DNA of 64,000 nucleotides from contig NC_068355.1 of assembly GCF_020536995.1 (NCBI RefSeq), forward strand, positions 73,207,187-73,271,186. The letters are read 5' to 3'. Positions 23,671 to 38,089 of the stretch are shown piece after piece. Below the pieces are notes generated by a model. It made no database searches and was not told the DNA's origin. It worked only from the letters and a program-made list of their open reading frames with translations. The position numbers and the translations under genes are program-made. Position 1 is the first letter of the stretch. Every line of letters starts with the position of its first letter. This DNA comes from Dreissena polymorpha (lineage: Eukaryota; Mollusca; Bivalvia; Myida; Dreissenidae).

Positions 23671-23835
23671 CTAGTAGGATGTTGGCTTTCCATGCGGGGA
23701 TGAAGAACTGTGTCTCCAGATACTTGGCACCGAAGGCAATCATCCCAGCGACCGCGAACAACAGAATGCACGTGCTCGCGTTCAGGGGCATGTAAACGCT
23801 ATTACTGATAAGCCGGAATAGACATTTCAGAAAAT
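23671..23835 (-). CDS. SLCO: SLCO exon 5
   Basis: It encodes DFLKCLFRLISNSVYMPLN, then CILLFAVAGMIAFGAKYLET and QFFIPAWKANILL, the helix 7 region in which OATPs read KYIExQF. The acceptor is ATCTTTCAG and the donor GTATTT. It is 165 bases, entering and leaving in phase 1. Confidence 0.93.
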
Positions 23836-23899
23836 CTGAAAGATATATATATATATTCAAACTAATAGCACGTGTTCAAATACGTATATATAAACGTAT

Positions 23900-24310
23900 T
23901 TAATACAAGATTAAACGCCAACAGTATGAATACCAGGTAAACGCGAGTAGCCAAAACATATAATTAACGCAAACAGTCTTAATATCATTTAAAACATTGG
24001 GTCGTTAAAGCAAACAGTCTAAACACTCGGTTAACGTCAACAGTTTAAACGTGAGATAAAAGCCAAAAATCCAATAAACCAAGTTAACGCATCCTGTCTC
24101 AATACTCGGGGGACGCCAACAGTCTAAATAGCAGGTTAACGCATGCAGCCTAACACCGACAGCCTTTACACCAGATCATCGCTGAGACCAGTTTTGGCAC
24201 TCGATTAACGCCCACTGTTAAGAAGCTCTTTAAACACATAAGTTAACACCAAACAAAACTCTATCCATAAGACACACGATCTGAATAGTTGGTTAACATG
24301 CCCTTTATCA
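23900..24310. repeat. Decayed minisatellite, period about 31 bp
   Basis: Roughly a dozen degenerate units of the form GTTAACGCCAACAGTCTAAA, spaced about 30-33 bp apart. No unit is intact throughout, so the array is old. It abuts the left end of the element at 24340. Confidence 0.65.
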
Positions 24311-24339
24311 TTTAACATGTCGTTTAGATTTAAAGGTCC

Positions 24340-27300
24340 TTTTCGTCCTGTACTTGGTATGTGGACCCGTTTGCAAAATGTAGTTGGGGGCGTCTCTCAG
24401 TGGAATTGAGTTTATGGGTTTGTAGACATGCAAAAAAACCGAGGTGCTTGTCTGGCATCATGCCATGTTTTTGCTATTATTGATTCAAAGATGGCCGCCA
24501 TTGACATAATACAATTTTTACTTTTATTTACCGTAACAACAATACACATTTATAATAAATATATGTACTGACTAAATATAGTGTGAAGGATAAATTAATG
24601 TTATCAATGTATCTTGTCAAAGTCAGAATGATCTTGAAACGGCATGTACAAGATCATTTTGTCATTAATACCGCTAAGTCCTTTGATTCGTTGATTTGAT
24701 GAATTGACAGCATCAATTTTACCTAAAGCAACGCTTATTTATGCAGCTTTAAATTGTCAAATGTTTATTTACCATTCTTCTTTATAGAGAATCATTTAAT
24801 TGTATTCTTATTAGTGCATTTTGATTGCAAACATTGATCCGGTCATTTTATTTACAAAAGCGGGAAAGTCACGGTATTGCGAAAGGCGAGTCTGTTTACC
24901 ACAGCATCATATTTTGATAAACTTTGGTTTATTTAGTGTGTTCCCATGTTTGATTAATTGGCTTTGTTGGTTTGATTCTAGTGTTAAATGTGTACATTTA
25001 CATTAAATGTGAATAGGCCTCTTTCCACATCCCCAGTGTCCAATACAGGAATAAGCCGTGCACATCCATTTCTGAAGACAAAGCTACCATGCAAGAGGTA
25101 CCTCCCCATATCAAGCCAATAGTAAGACCAGCCATATAACAAGATGTTGCTTCATCCTCAAACTAAGCAGGCTACGTTGCTCGATACACAAACTGCCCGG
25201 AATGTAGCCACATATCGTGAATTCACAATACGTGTTTTGCGAAATGGTTCAGAAATAGAAAATCCTCATATCTGCTGTGGTGCCGATGATGCGTGTTGGC
25301 TTCCTACCTGCTATACCAAGACCCATCACTGAGCGTGCTACAGTCAGACATTGCCTCACTAATTTTCAGAGTGTGCGAAGACAGTTAAATCATGAATCGC
25401 TGGCATTATGGTGTAATGAGGGTGTTTTTGCTCTTGCAGCAGACATTTACCTATACGAGACGAACAAGTTCAGCTACCTCTTTCTTTGTATGGGCCCTTT
25501 GTATGGACCCTTTCCATTGGACCCGTGTTCTGCTGAGATGTCAGGGCAAACTTCGGCGAGGTTCTGGCCTAGATGACGTATTGATCGAATGTGGGGTGTT
25601 TGGACCAGGTGTGATAGAGACAGTGTTGACGTACAGCAATTATGTACGAGCCCTCACTGGTATGCTGATGGTGAAGGACTTAATTCATAAACTGGAGTGA
25701 CAAGCATTTTGGACACGCAAGGACAATGCTACATACATGTACCTAGTCCTGGAGCAGATGAAGGAACTGCAAAACATGCTTGTTGCCAATAAACGCTTTC
25801 CAAAGCAGTTTGAGGTTATTTACGGGCAGATGGAACAATTGCATCAAGACTTTCTGGAGTTTCAAAATGAATGTGAGACTAAGTTTGAGCTTTGCCAATT
25901 CTTTGGTGTTTGGTTGCAGCTAGTGTCCATCGTAAAAAATGCGGTAGTCTCTGACAGAGAAGGAAACTGGAATCTGCATGTTGCTACCGTTGAAGATTCC
26001 ATGCAAATATTTGCTGAATATTTGCTGCATTAACTACTTGCGTTACGATTCATGGTACCTTGAACAAATAAAGGTAATGAACTTCACACATCCTGAGCTT
26101 TATCGGCGCTTTTCCATTGGTCAGTGGTTTGTTCGGGACCGCCCAGGCTGGTTTTGCAGTGTTGCAGGTGATATGAAGGTTGAGCAGACTATTCAAAGAG
26201 TATCAAAGGGTCCAGAAGGTCACTATGTTGTAGGAGAGACACGTAATGCTGGTGCAGTAGCAGAATTTGAGCTTTTGTTCCATGAGATAGGGTCCATCAC
26301 AAGCCTCCTCAATCTTCTAACCACCAACAAGCCGATGGATCACACAGAATGTCATCTTCAGCATTCGCTGAGCGCCATTCGTCGTCACTCGTTCAACCAC
26401 AATGTAGAAATGTTGTTGGACTATGTGCTCGAACGTCAGAACCCATACACAATTTACTGACAAAACTGGCTGTTGACAAAGAGGTTGCTGTACGTGAACG
26501 TGTTTACCGCGCATACAGGCAGGAGACAATAGTTGAGAAAGCCAAAAAAATATGTTCCACCATTTCAAAGAGAAAGCTTCCCAAGTTCACTGACCATCTT
26601 AAACAGTCATTATTGGCATCAAAAGCTATTCAAAGATATGGTAGATGCACCGAGGAGCATGGACATTGCAAAGGAACGAGGCATGTCCCTCAAGCAGATA
26701 TTATCTCATGATTTGATTTCTTCATCTCCATTATTTGATGGTGACCTCCCAGCCCATGTTGATAAGTCAAAACTTATTGGGGAGATTGAATCTAGACTGG
26801 AAATCAGTAAATGGAGTCAAGAATCTCTTCTTCCTACTCATGTCATAGTGGACTTCATGACTAAAATGCGATAGATGCCACTTGCACAATTTTCCGCTCT
26901 GGGCGGTGCAATCAATGCTGTCATCAACTAAGCGTCAAGCATATGTGAGGGGCCAGAGTGCATTCATCTTGTACTAGACTCATACGTTGAAATGTCTTTA
27001 AAGTAAGGTGAAAGGTTGAGGCGCGGAGACGAAGCAACAGGTATTGCAATTATTGACATGAGCAGAGACACACCACTCCCACAATAACTTAATAAATTCC
27101 GGGCATCCGAGGACAATAAGCGTAATCTTCAACTAGTAAGGGATATAGTGTGCAATGACGTCTGTGCCAACCCTATCATTGCAAGTTCAGTTGTCTTCCA
27201 GCAATTAAGTTTGGTAATGAAGTAATTCCTGAGCTGTTAAACTGGATTAAGGAGGCCGATGCCAGGGTAATGGCTCATGTTGAGTGGGCTGCTCGTATCA

Positions 27301-28870
27301 AACAGTGTCAAAGAGTTGTTGTGTTATCCAACGACCCGGACAGCTTTGCAAAATTGCTTCACTTCACTCAATATTTTCAGACACTCGGTATGAAAGAAAT
27401 ATGGCAGAAATATGGTACTGGTGAGAAGCGTCAAATGCTCCCGTTGCATCAGGCAATTTCTCGGCTTGGGACACCGCTGGCAAAGACAATGATAACGGCT
27501 CACATATTGACTGCCGACGACTGCATGAGTAAAGTGGAAACCAAACATGCAGCTGTGACCCTTGACCCGGTACAGTTTTTAATGAATTTTGGAGAGACAG
27601 ATACCTTGTCAGAGCAGGATGAAGCATTAGCAGAAAAGTATATGGTACGCGTCTGGGCAGAGGCAAGATCGACGACAACTGCGGAAACATTTGATCATCT
27701 CCGACTAGAGAACTATACCAGTACTAGTGCTGGACTTGATTGCCTGTCTCATACAAGCAGTGTAATCAAAGGACATATTCGTAGAGGAGCCTTTCTAATA
27801 CATAGGGCATGTAAACTGCTTATAGATATTGATGTCCCCGAGACACGGCTGGCACCAGTTACACGTAGTGAATGGGAGGAGCACCTTGGCATGAAAGTGC
27901 CTTTACCACGGAGCTTGCTGATATTGTGCAAGTGTACTCGAAAGTGCGAAACTCGATGTTGTCCGTGCCGTGCTGCTGGGGTGCTTTGCATCACAGTTTG
28001 TCATGGTAAAGTTATCAAAAATTAACCTTGTGGAAACCTGACTTGAAATGACTAACTTTGGAACTGTATGTAATCTATGTGAAACAAAGTATTTTTAAAA
28101 CTATTAAAATGAGAATGATTTCATGTTGATGAGTTGTGTGCGTGTTTGCTATAAATCCATATGGAATAAGGTGTAAGCCCGTTAGCCTGTCCCTAGGACT
28201 GGGAATGACTCAGTGATTACCCAACCAACACAGACATTGGTTCAAAGTCTTTCCGACATCAAATAGATGTAACGTCGGTTTGACTTTGAGCCAACGTTGA
28301 ACAAATATCACGGGTTTGCTTGGTTACCATCTGTATTTGGTTTTGAATCCCGCCCACTGTAGTATTTTTCCACAGAATGTGAAATTTTTTAATGTACTAG
28401 TCACTTGTCTGGGAGTACAACATGCATAAATTATCTCAATGTGCCAATATTACGTAAAACGTGCACAACAATAGTGTAATTTGATTAATTAAGTCAAAAT
28501 GTGTCACAATAAAGTTTATACACTGGCTTTTACTGCCCAAGGTCAACTCAAGGTCGTTGATGTATCATATGACCTTATACTTGACCTTTCCGGATCAATT
28601 ACCCTCCACATTTAACAAGACCTCTCATAACTGAGTTCTCACCAAAAAATACATAATTTAGAGGTAAAACATTTGATTTTACTCCAAAAGGCATTTTTTT
28701 CTTTTTCAACATGGCGGCCATATTGGATTTTGATATTTTGAGGCTCCTGGCAGTGCGACGGACAAGCACCTCGGTGATTTATCATGTATAAGGACTAATT
28801 AACTCACATCAAGTGAGAAAATACCCCAACCCAATTTTGCAAACGGAACTTTAGACCTAGTCCTGCACTA
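24340..28870 (+). mobile_element. Unclassified 4.5-kb element with long terminal inverted repeats
   Basis: The left end (about 24340-24502) and right end (about 28710-28870) are reverse complements over roughly 150 bp. CCGTTTGCAAAAT (24367) pairs with 28846 downward, CCGAGGTGCTTGTC (24439-24452) pairs perfectly with 28761-28774, and ATGGCCGCCAT (24491) pairs with 28711-28721, all at matching distances. Between them lies one large plus-strand gene remnant (25000-28025). Exact ends are uncertain by about 30 bp, and I could not see a clear target duplication. It fills most of the SLCO intron between exons 4 and 5. No DDE transposase motif is visible, so the superfamily is not assigned. Confidence 0.75.
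25000..28025 (+). pseudogene. Nuclease-like gene with cysteine-rich tail, carried by the TIR element
   Basis: Successive frames read as one long protein. Recognisable pieces are an N-terminal part around 25330-25700; a coiled-coil-like LEQMKELQNMLVANKRFPKQ; a block DSWYLEQIKVMNFTHPELYR, QWFVRDRPGWFCSVAGDMKV and HTECHLQHSLSAIRRHSF at 26030-26400; and SMDIAKERGMSLKQILSHDL and FDGDLPAHVDKSKLIGEIES at 26650-26800. The final open frame 27270-28025 has EADARVMAHVEW just before and at its start, VVVLSNDPDSFAKLLH, and HILTADDCMSKV, an order and spacing of acidic residues like PIN/FEN-type nucleases. It closes with CKCTRKCETRCCPCRAAGVL, a CXC-type cluster. The gene is interrupted several times and not functional as it stands. 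I recall similar multi-copy uncharacterised proteins in molluscs and cnidarians; the function is unknown. Confidence 0.6.
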
Positions 28871-28907
28871 TTTAGCAATTGGGCCCACATGAGATCAATG
28901 TACTCAC

Positions 28908-29096
28908 CTAAAATGGCCCTTTGAAACGTTGATCCAGAGTCGCTTTTTAATGCCTTCTGCCCTCGAGGGCGCGGACGGAGTTTGCGCGGGAAAAGGAGTA
29001 GCGGAAAGGATATCACGATGGATATTAGGCCAAAGACGACGAAGCCCAGCCACCAGGCGCCTATCCAGGCCGGATGTCTAGGAGTGATGGGAACAT
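28908..29096 (-). CDS. SLCO: SLCO exon 4 (OATP signature exon)
   Basis: It encodes DVPITPRHPAWIGAWWLGFV followed by VFGLISIVISFPLLLFPRKL. WIGAWW.GF is the OATP family signature at the border of helix 6; the arginine usually just before the tryptophan is alanine here. A basic cytoplasmic stretch RPRPRGQKALKSD follows. The acceptor is ATTGCAG and the donor GTGAGT. The donor lies only about 40 bp from the right end of the 4.5-kb element. Confidence 0.95.
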
Positions 29097-29329
29097 CTGC
29101 AATATACGTGCAAAGCAGTTCATTTTATTTGTTTAATGTGCACATATGTGTTTAGTAACATTAAGATGCGAGTGTTTGTATATTTCTTTATTAAAACTTT
29201 AATTGTAAATAGTGCGGGCGCTGCTTATTTCATATAAAATCAACAATTTTTGCATTAAATTATCTTACTCACACTATTGCTACTACCACTTCTACTACGT
29301 CTTAAACAGCTCTTACATTTCTGCTACAG

Positions 29330-32670
<3,341 letters not shown>

Positions 32671-32789
32671 CAAATAGTGACTTTTAATTGTTTGAAAACG
32701 TTTAAAAACGCTAATAGTTGGTGCCTGGAATCCTGCTCTTGACTACTTTGCTTACTACATTTTCACTTCAAAACATGCGGATTACTCAC

Positions 32790-32876
32790 CTTGCAAAGTA
32801 ACATAGTGTCTGCTAAACAGGCCCCCGACCGAAAATGCTATAGCGGGACCAAATATACCCACACCGGAAATAATTC
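32790..32876 (-). CDS. SLCO: SLCO exon 3
   Basis: It encodes IISGVGIFGPAIAFSVGGLF and SRHYVTLQ, the helix 5 segment where OATPs read GPAxGFxLG. The acceptor is TTTCTTCAG and the donor GTGAGT. It is 87 bases, phase 1 on both sides. Confidence 0.93.
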
Positions 32877-33262
32877 CTGAAGAAAAAAGTATGCTTTAGA
32901 AATGACACATTTTAATATGTGTGATTTCATAGACTACAAATCATTTGGGCTGTATTTATTCGATAAAAAAATAACATAAAAATACAAAAAACAAATGCAA
33001 ATGCAAATATATTTTTATAAAAGAAAGAAAAAGCATGCATATATTACACATTATTCATATTAAAAGGCATTTCATGTATACAAAGTAATTATTATAATAA
33101 AAATGTATTAACCTCTTTATATTCAAATCTAATAGATAACAAGTAAAATTCACGAATGTTTATGTTCGCATTTTAAATATTTATTGGCGATATTTTATTT
33201 TGTTTCAAGTCCTATCGATCAAAAAAGATTTATTTTCTTTGCCGAACATGTAGACTTATAAT

Positions 33263-33521
33263 ATGAGTCGTGTTCTGAGAAAATTGGGCTTAATGCGTCA
33301 AGTGTCATCCCAGAGTAGCCTGTGCAGTCCGCACAGGCTAATTAGGGACGACACTTTCCGCTTTTATGACATTTTTCGTTAAAATGAAGTCTCTTCTTAG
33401 CAAAAAGCCAATTTTGGCGGAAAGTGTCGTCCCTGATTAGCCTGTGTGGACTGCACAGGCTATTCTGGGTCGACATTTTACGCACATACATTATGTCCAG
33501 TTTTGTCAGAACGCGACTCAT
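33263..33521. mobile_element. Foldback MITE, copy 2, beside SLCO exon 2
   Basis: It carries the same inverted ends as the copy at 15134 (ATGAGTCGTGTTCTGAGAAA at the left, its complement at the right), with internal AGCCTGTGCAGTCCGCACAG and its inverted partner. Its right end is only about 30 bp from the donor of SLCO exon 2 (33554). Confidence 0.8.
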
Positions 33522-33553
33522 ATGTCGATGTGAGTGTGGCTTTGCCAACTGAC

Positions 33554-33652
33554 CCATGTACATCGCGGTGTTCTTTTTGTTGACGTTATCGTCCACGTAC
33601 GTCGTGATGAAAGGGTAGCGGGGCGCCTTAGCAAGTCCCTGCAGAATCATAC
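33554..33652 (-). CDS. SLCO: SLCO exon 2
   Basis: It encodes MILQGLAKAPRYPFITTYVD and DNVNKKNTAMYM, the helix 4 region and following loop where OATPs read G..P...L...Y.DDNV. The acceptor is TGTTTAAG and the donor GTCAGT. Joining exon 1 gives AFIAVGGMILQG. It is 99 bases, phase 1 on both sides. Confidence 0.93.
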
Positions 33653-33837
33653 CTTAAACAAGTAAAGGAACATTAAAGTTTGCGCCCTGTAAATTTAACA
33701 CAGCTCCAATATCAGTCAATACAGTGGGGTACATTCGGTTTTATTATTTTTCTTTTCAATATAGGTTTTCGTAGTTTTGCGGGTTTTTTTTGCCCCACGT
33801 GATTTTATAAGTAGTATGTCGATATGTAATTTAATGT

Positions 33838-34740
33838 TAAACTAGAAATGGCGCGGCAGAGGCCGACGCGTATCCCCACGACGCATGTTTGACCCAGGGG
33901 CGCCCCAGGGTTGGTAATGGTTCTATGCATAGTTGAGATTGACCGTATTGTCATAAGAGATGTTAATTATCAATTTGAAATAATTCGGTGTAGAAATGAT
34001 AAGTAAATGTAAATTAACCTAAACAAATGAGTGAAAATCTCTTACCCGGCCCCACCCCAACCCCCATAACTTTTTACTCAGGGGTCAGATCAGAATTCCA
34101 AATAGTGCACTGTCGCACATGTGCTCATAGCTACCATGTGTGTACGGGACACAGACGTTCTGAGCTTTTTTTGAATCGCGGTCGCTAATTTCGAAACCTG
34201 AACGCGGACCCATATTTCAAAGATTTCATGCGCATGGAAAGGTGTTTTCCAGATACATATGCGTACCAAATATGAAAGCAATATCTGAATGGACACAGTC
34301 GGTATGTGCTTTTTTCGAATCGCGGTCGCAGATTTCGAAACCTGAATGCTGACCTCAAGTTCAAGGTCAAGGTCACAGGGGTCAAAAATGCTATGCGCAT
34401 AGAAAGGTCTTGTCCAGAAACACATGCGTACCAAATATGAAAGCAATATCTGAAGGGACACAGTAGTTATGAGACTTTTTCGAATCGCGGTCTCATATTG
34501 GAACCTTAACGCTGACCTCAAGTTCAAGGTCAAGATCAAGGGGGTAAATAAATTATGCGCTTAAAAGGTGTTGTCCAGATAAACATGCATACCAAATATG
34601 AAAGAAATATCTGAAGGGACACAGTAGTTATGAGCCTTTTTGAATCGCGGTCGCAGATTTAAAATCTGAACGCTGACCTCAAGTTCAATGTCAAGGTCAC
34701 AGTGGTAATTATGGTATTTATGTTGTGGTGCCAGGCATCA
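33838..34740. mobile_element. Dispersed repeat with tandem AGGTCA-rich core
   Basis: It begins with a GC-rich stretch near GAAATGGCGCGGCAGAGGCC. From 34140 it holds four diverged units of about 165 bp homologous to those at 21509-22188 (AATCGCGGTCGCAGATTTCG, TTCAAGGTCAAGGTCACAGG). The right end lacks the hairpin seen in the other copy, so it looks truncated or composite. Confidence 0.6.
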
Positions 34741-35617
34741 GTGTACGATAGCGACAGTACGAGCGGATGCCAGACAAGAGACCGGTTTCTTGCAAACCTT
34801 AAAGACGTCGTAACAACAATTGCATGGGACCTAGCGCTGTGTTGAACCGACGTGTTCACCTGAATGGACTTTCAAAGGTCGAGTGTGACGAATTCTTGAA
34901 CCCACGCGTTAGTAGCAGCAGATATTGGATAGTCATAATCGACCAATACCTGTCCACCGAAACGCAACGCTTTGTCCCGAAGTTTTCAAAATCTAAAACA
35001 ATTGTCAATTAATCTTTTGCTATTTTTTTCTGAAATCAAAGTATAAAATGTATCAATATTTTGTTGAAAAAAAATAAGTGTATATAATCTTTTCACATAC
35101 TTTTTACTTTAACATAATGTGTTTTTGGAAGTTTTAAAAAAAAACTATTTATTAGTTTACAAATGCCGTACTCTGAGTTGGAATGAACCGATTTGTGTTG
35201 AATTTCATTTGGCAATCCAAAAATGGCTCAATATTTTGAATAAGAACCAAGTAGAAAAAGCCATTTGTTTGACCAAATGGTTGAAAAGCTTGTTCCCAGA
35301 CACATGTAATTTATGATAAACTTGTCATAGAATATTTAATTGCATAGCGGATCCGTTCAGAGAGTATTCCTTCTATTGAATCCAATTTTTACTTTTCGGA
35401 ACAATTGTCCAGTTCATGGTTAACCAAGTTATTACAGTGCCTGTATGCCCACACTTTGTTTTAATTAAGATTTATGTTTAAAAAAATTGTAGAAAACATC
35501 ACTTATAAAAGCCTACTGGCAAGTTGTCAGGATTCCATGAAAAAGTACAACATTCATTTACGGAAGTGAGATACCAATATACTTAAGTCGATCAATATGG
35601 ATTATGAATATGGCACT
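34741..35617. other. No gene seen
   Basis: Short open frames at 34824-35012 and 35119-35316 have no motif or splice support. Confidence 0.5.
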
Positions 35618-35643
35618 GATGATGATGATGATGCTGATGATGC

Positions 35644-35681
<38 letters not shown>

Positions 35682-36181
35682 ATGATGATGATGATGATGC
35701 TGATGATGATGCTGATGCTGATGCTGATGCTGATGCTGATGATGCTGCTGATGCTGATGCTGCTAATGCTGCTGCTGATGATGCTGATGATGATGCTGAT
35801 GATGATGCTAATGATGATGATGATGCTGCTGATGATGCTGATGATGATGATGCTGATGATGCTGATGATGCTGATGCTTATGATGCTGATGATGAAGATG
35901 ATGATGATGCTACTGATGATGATGCTGCTGCTGATGATGATGATGATGCTGATGCTGATGATGCTGATGATGCTGCTGCTGATGCTGATGATGCTGATGA
36001 TGCTGATGTTGATGATGCTGATGCTGCTAATGATGCTGATGATGCTGATGATGATGCTGATGATGCTGATGCTGATGCCGCTGATGATGATGCTGATGAT
36101 GATGATACTGATGATGATGATGCTGCTGATGATGCTGATGCTGATGATTATGATGATGATGATGATGATGATGATTGATGG

Positions 36182-36269
<88 letters not shown>

Positions 36270-36333
36270 CATGATCATGATCATGATGAAGATGATCATC
36301 ATGATGATGATGATGATGATGATGATGATCATG

Positions 36334-36407
<74 letters not shown>

Positions 36408-36414
36408 CATGATC

Positions 36415-36483
<69 letters not shown>

Positions 36484-36590
36484 ATGATGATGACGACGAT
36501 GATGATGATGCTGCTGATGCTGCTGATGAGGATTAGGATGATGAGGATGATGAGGATAAAGAGGATGAGGAAAAGAAAAAATTAAAACGT
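35618..36590. repeat. GAT trinucleotide array, 1 kb
   Basis: The left part (35618-36170) alternates GAT and GCT. The right part (36175-36490) is almost pure GAT with a few ATGATC breaks, and the tail grades into GAG/GAA. Long open frames of Asp/Ala, Met/Leu, Asp or His residues in all phases are by-products. The right edge lies 38 bp from the GalNAc-transferase-like remnant. Confidence 0.97.
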
Positions 36591-36628
36591 GTTCTAATAC
36601 TTTATTTGAACGCTTCACGCAAGAATCT

Positions 36629-36856
36629 TCATACACATCTAGTAACATTAGCGACCAGTCGGTCATCGGTCTTTCCGCGTTCTAATTTAAGGCTGCAGGT
36701 GAACAATTCTTGTTTAAGTACATCCGGTTTACCGTTTGTAAAATCAACGACACATCCTACATTTAGAAAGATGCTTGTTAATTTTGTAATTATCACAATA
36801 AAAGTCATAATGACACATGCTAGTAACACGGATGTTTTTCTTATTCTCATTCTCAT
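36629..36856 (-). pseudogene. Broken 5' end of a second GalNAc-transferase-like gene
   Basis: The 75-codon minus-strand frame starts MRMRIRKTSVLLACVIMTFI and continues with FTNGKPDVLKQE. It aligns with the first 50 residues of the intact gene at 44689 (MRKYVRTASLICLIMVIVII, then WTNGQQEVLKGG), including an exact DNA match ATTGTGATAATTACA. It holds the cytoplasmic tail, membrane anchor and start of the stem. After about 55 residues similarity stops, a stop codon follows and the GAT array begins. The catalytic domain is absent on the far side of the array, so this is a truncated paralogue. Confidence 0.75.
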
Positions 36857-36890
36857 TTTAACAAGATATAATTTTTATCGTGGTGTTTAA

Positions 36891-38089
36891 ACGAGTAGCC
36901 ATAACGACAATTACATGTGTTGAAGGAAACAATTTCGTTAAAGGAAAAACATTCAAACGTTGATGTTCGAAAAACGCCAGGAGCAACAAGAGTTTAAACA
37001 CGAGTTAAACTATAACTTGATAATAACGAGCGAAAGTAGCATCGGCTGCCCGGGTATTCGCCAAATAAACAATTTTGATCCAAATAGACCTGTGCACGGT
37101 GACAAATGAGACCTTAATGTGCACTTGTAGACAATTTAAAGACAATTCATGTATAGTTGCCCTTACAAGGACATGGTTACTCCGCCTATGGAGTGCTAAA
37201 TTAAAAAAAGACAGTCTTCCCGCCTTTATGGCCATTCTAGACATTTCAAGCCCTCGACCCGAACCCCAGAACGGTTTCCCCAGCACGTTGAGCCCACTGA
37301 GTAACACCGTCCTGTGGCTCTTCCTTTATCTTCATAGGGCCATCCCCTCAAAATCCTGGCCTGCGTCTCTGCCAAAGGTCCGCCCTGTCCGTCATCTTCG
37401 CTGCCACCTCTGCTGCCCCGTCCCTTTTCCGGCGATGTAGTGAAACCACTATCCACCTACAGGCAATTACCATTCCGCTTGGCGATCCTTCCAAGTTCTG
37501 GGTGTCAGCGAAGTCAGCAGGAGAGTACTCCGGCTCGATGGATGACACTGGATTATTAGAGTCGCCCTAGAACTATCCGACCCTCCTCAGACGATGTAAT
37601 GAAGCCACTATCAACCTACGGGAAATTAACATTCCGCTTGGCGATTCTTCGGAGAAGTCTTTAAGAAAATAATCTGCGGGTGACTCTCGCACCAGTCGCG
37701 CCGTGCACGCTTCAGCTGCTGACCGAGCTCTTTTAAAGTAGGGAATACTGATTAATTTATAATGGAACCTTGTTTTTTTGACAATCGCCATTTCTTGTAC
37801 ATTTTCCACCTTAATCGCCATCTAAAAGATTCAATCCAATAGCGATTTTTGAGATCGGAAACGTAGAACATATTATCCTACCTTAAGTTTGAAATAATAC
37901 GTTTTATATTATTAAATAAAAAAGGTTCGAATCGTTGTTGTTTTTTGTCACGTGTTAGTCGCATATTTACCGCATGAAATGTGTGTTATTAATTGCACGT
38001 GTTTTCAAACAGCCCGTTAATGTTCTTAAAAAAATATACTACGGGAGATCACATCATTTGTGCCTTAAAATGTCTTATTTTTTTTAAAC
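36891..38089 (-). repeat. Unidentified GC-richer block with a 161-bp duplication
   Basis: At 37433 and 37594 similar texts recur (GATGTAGTGAAACCACTATC and GATGTAATGAAGCCACTATC, each followed by ATTCCGCTTGGCGAT). On the minus strand both copies translate to a peptide with SPSGM, then I..R.IV.SLHR. The stretch 37240-37840 is clearly less AT-rich than its surroundings. It is probably mobile-element debris; I do not recognise the protein. Confidence 0.45.

Noticed and set aside
25392-25700. Independent small gene
   Set aside because: It reads as a continuation of the larger broken gene in the 4.5-kb element.
35597-36666. Asp/Ala, Met, Ile and His-rich open frames
   Set aside because: By-products of a GAT trinucleotide array in every frame and both strands.
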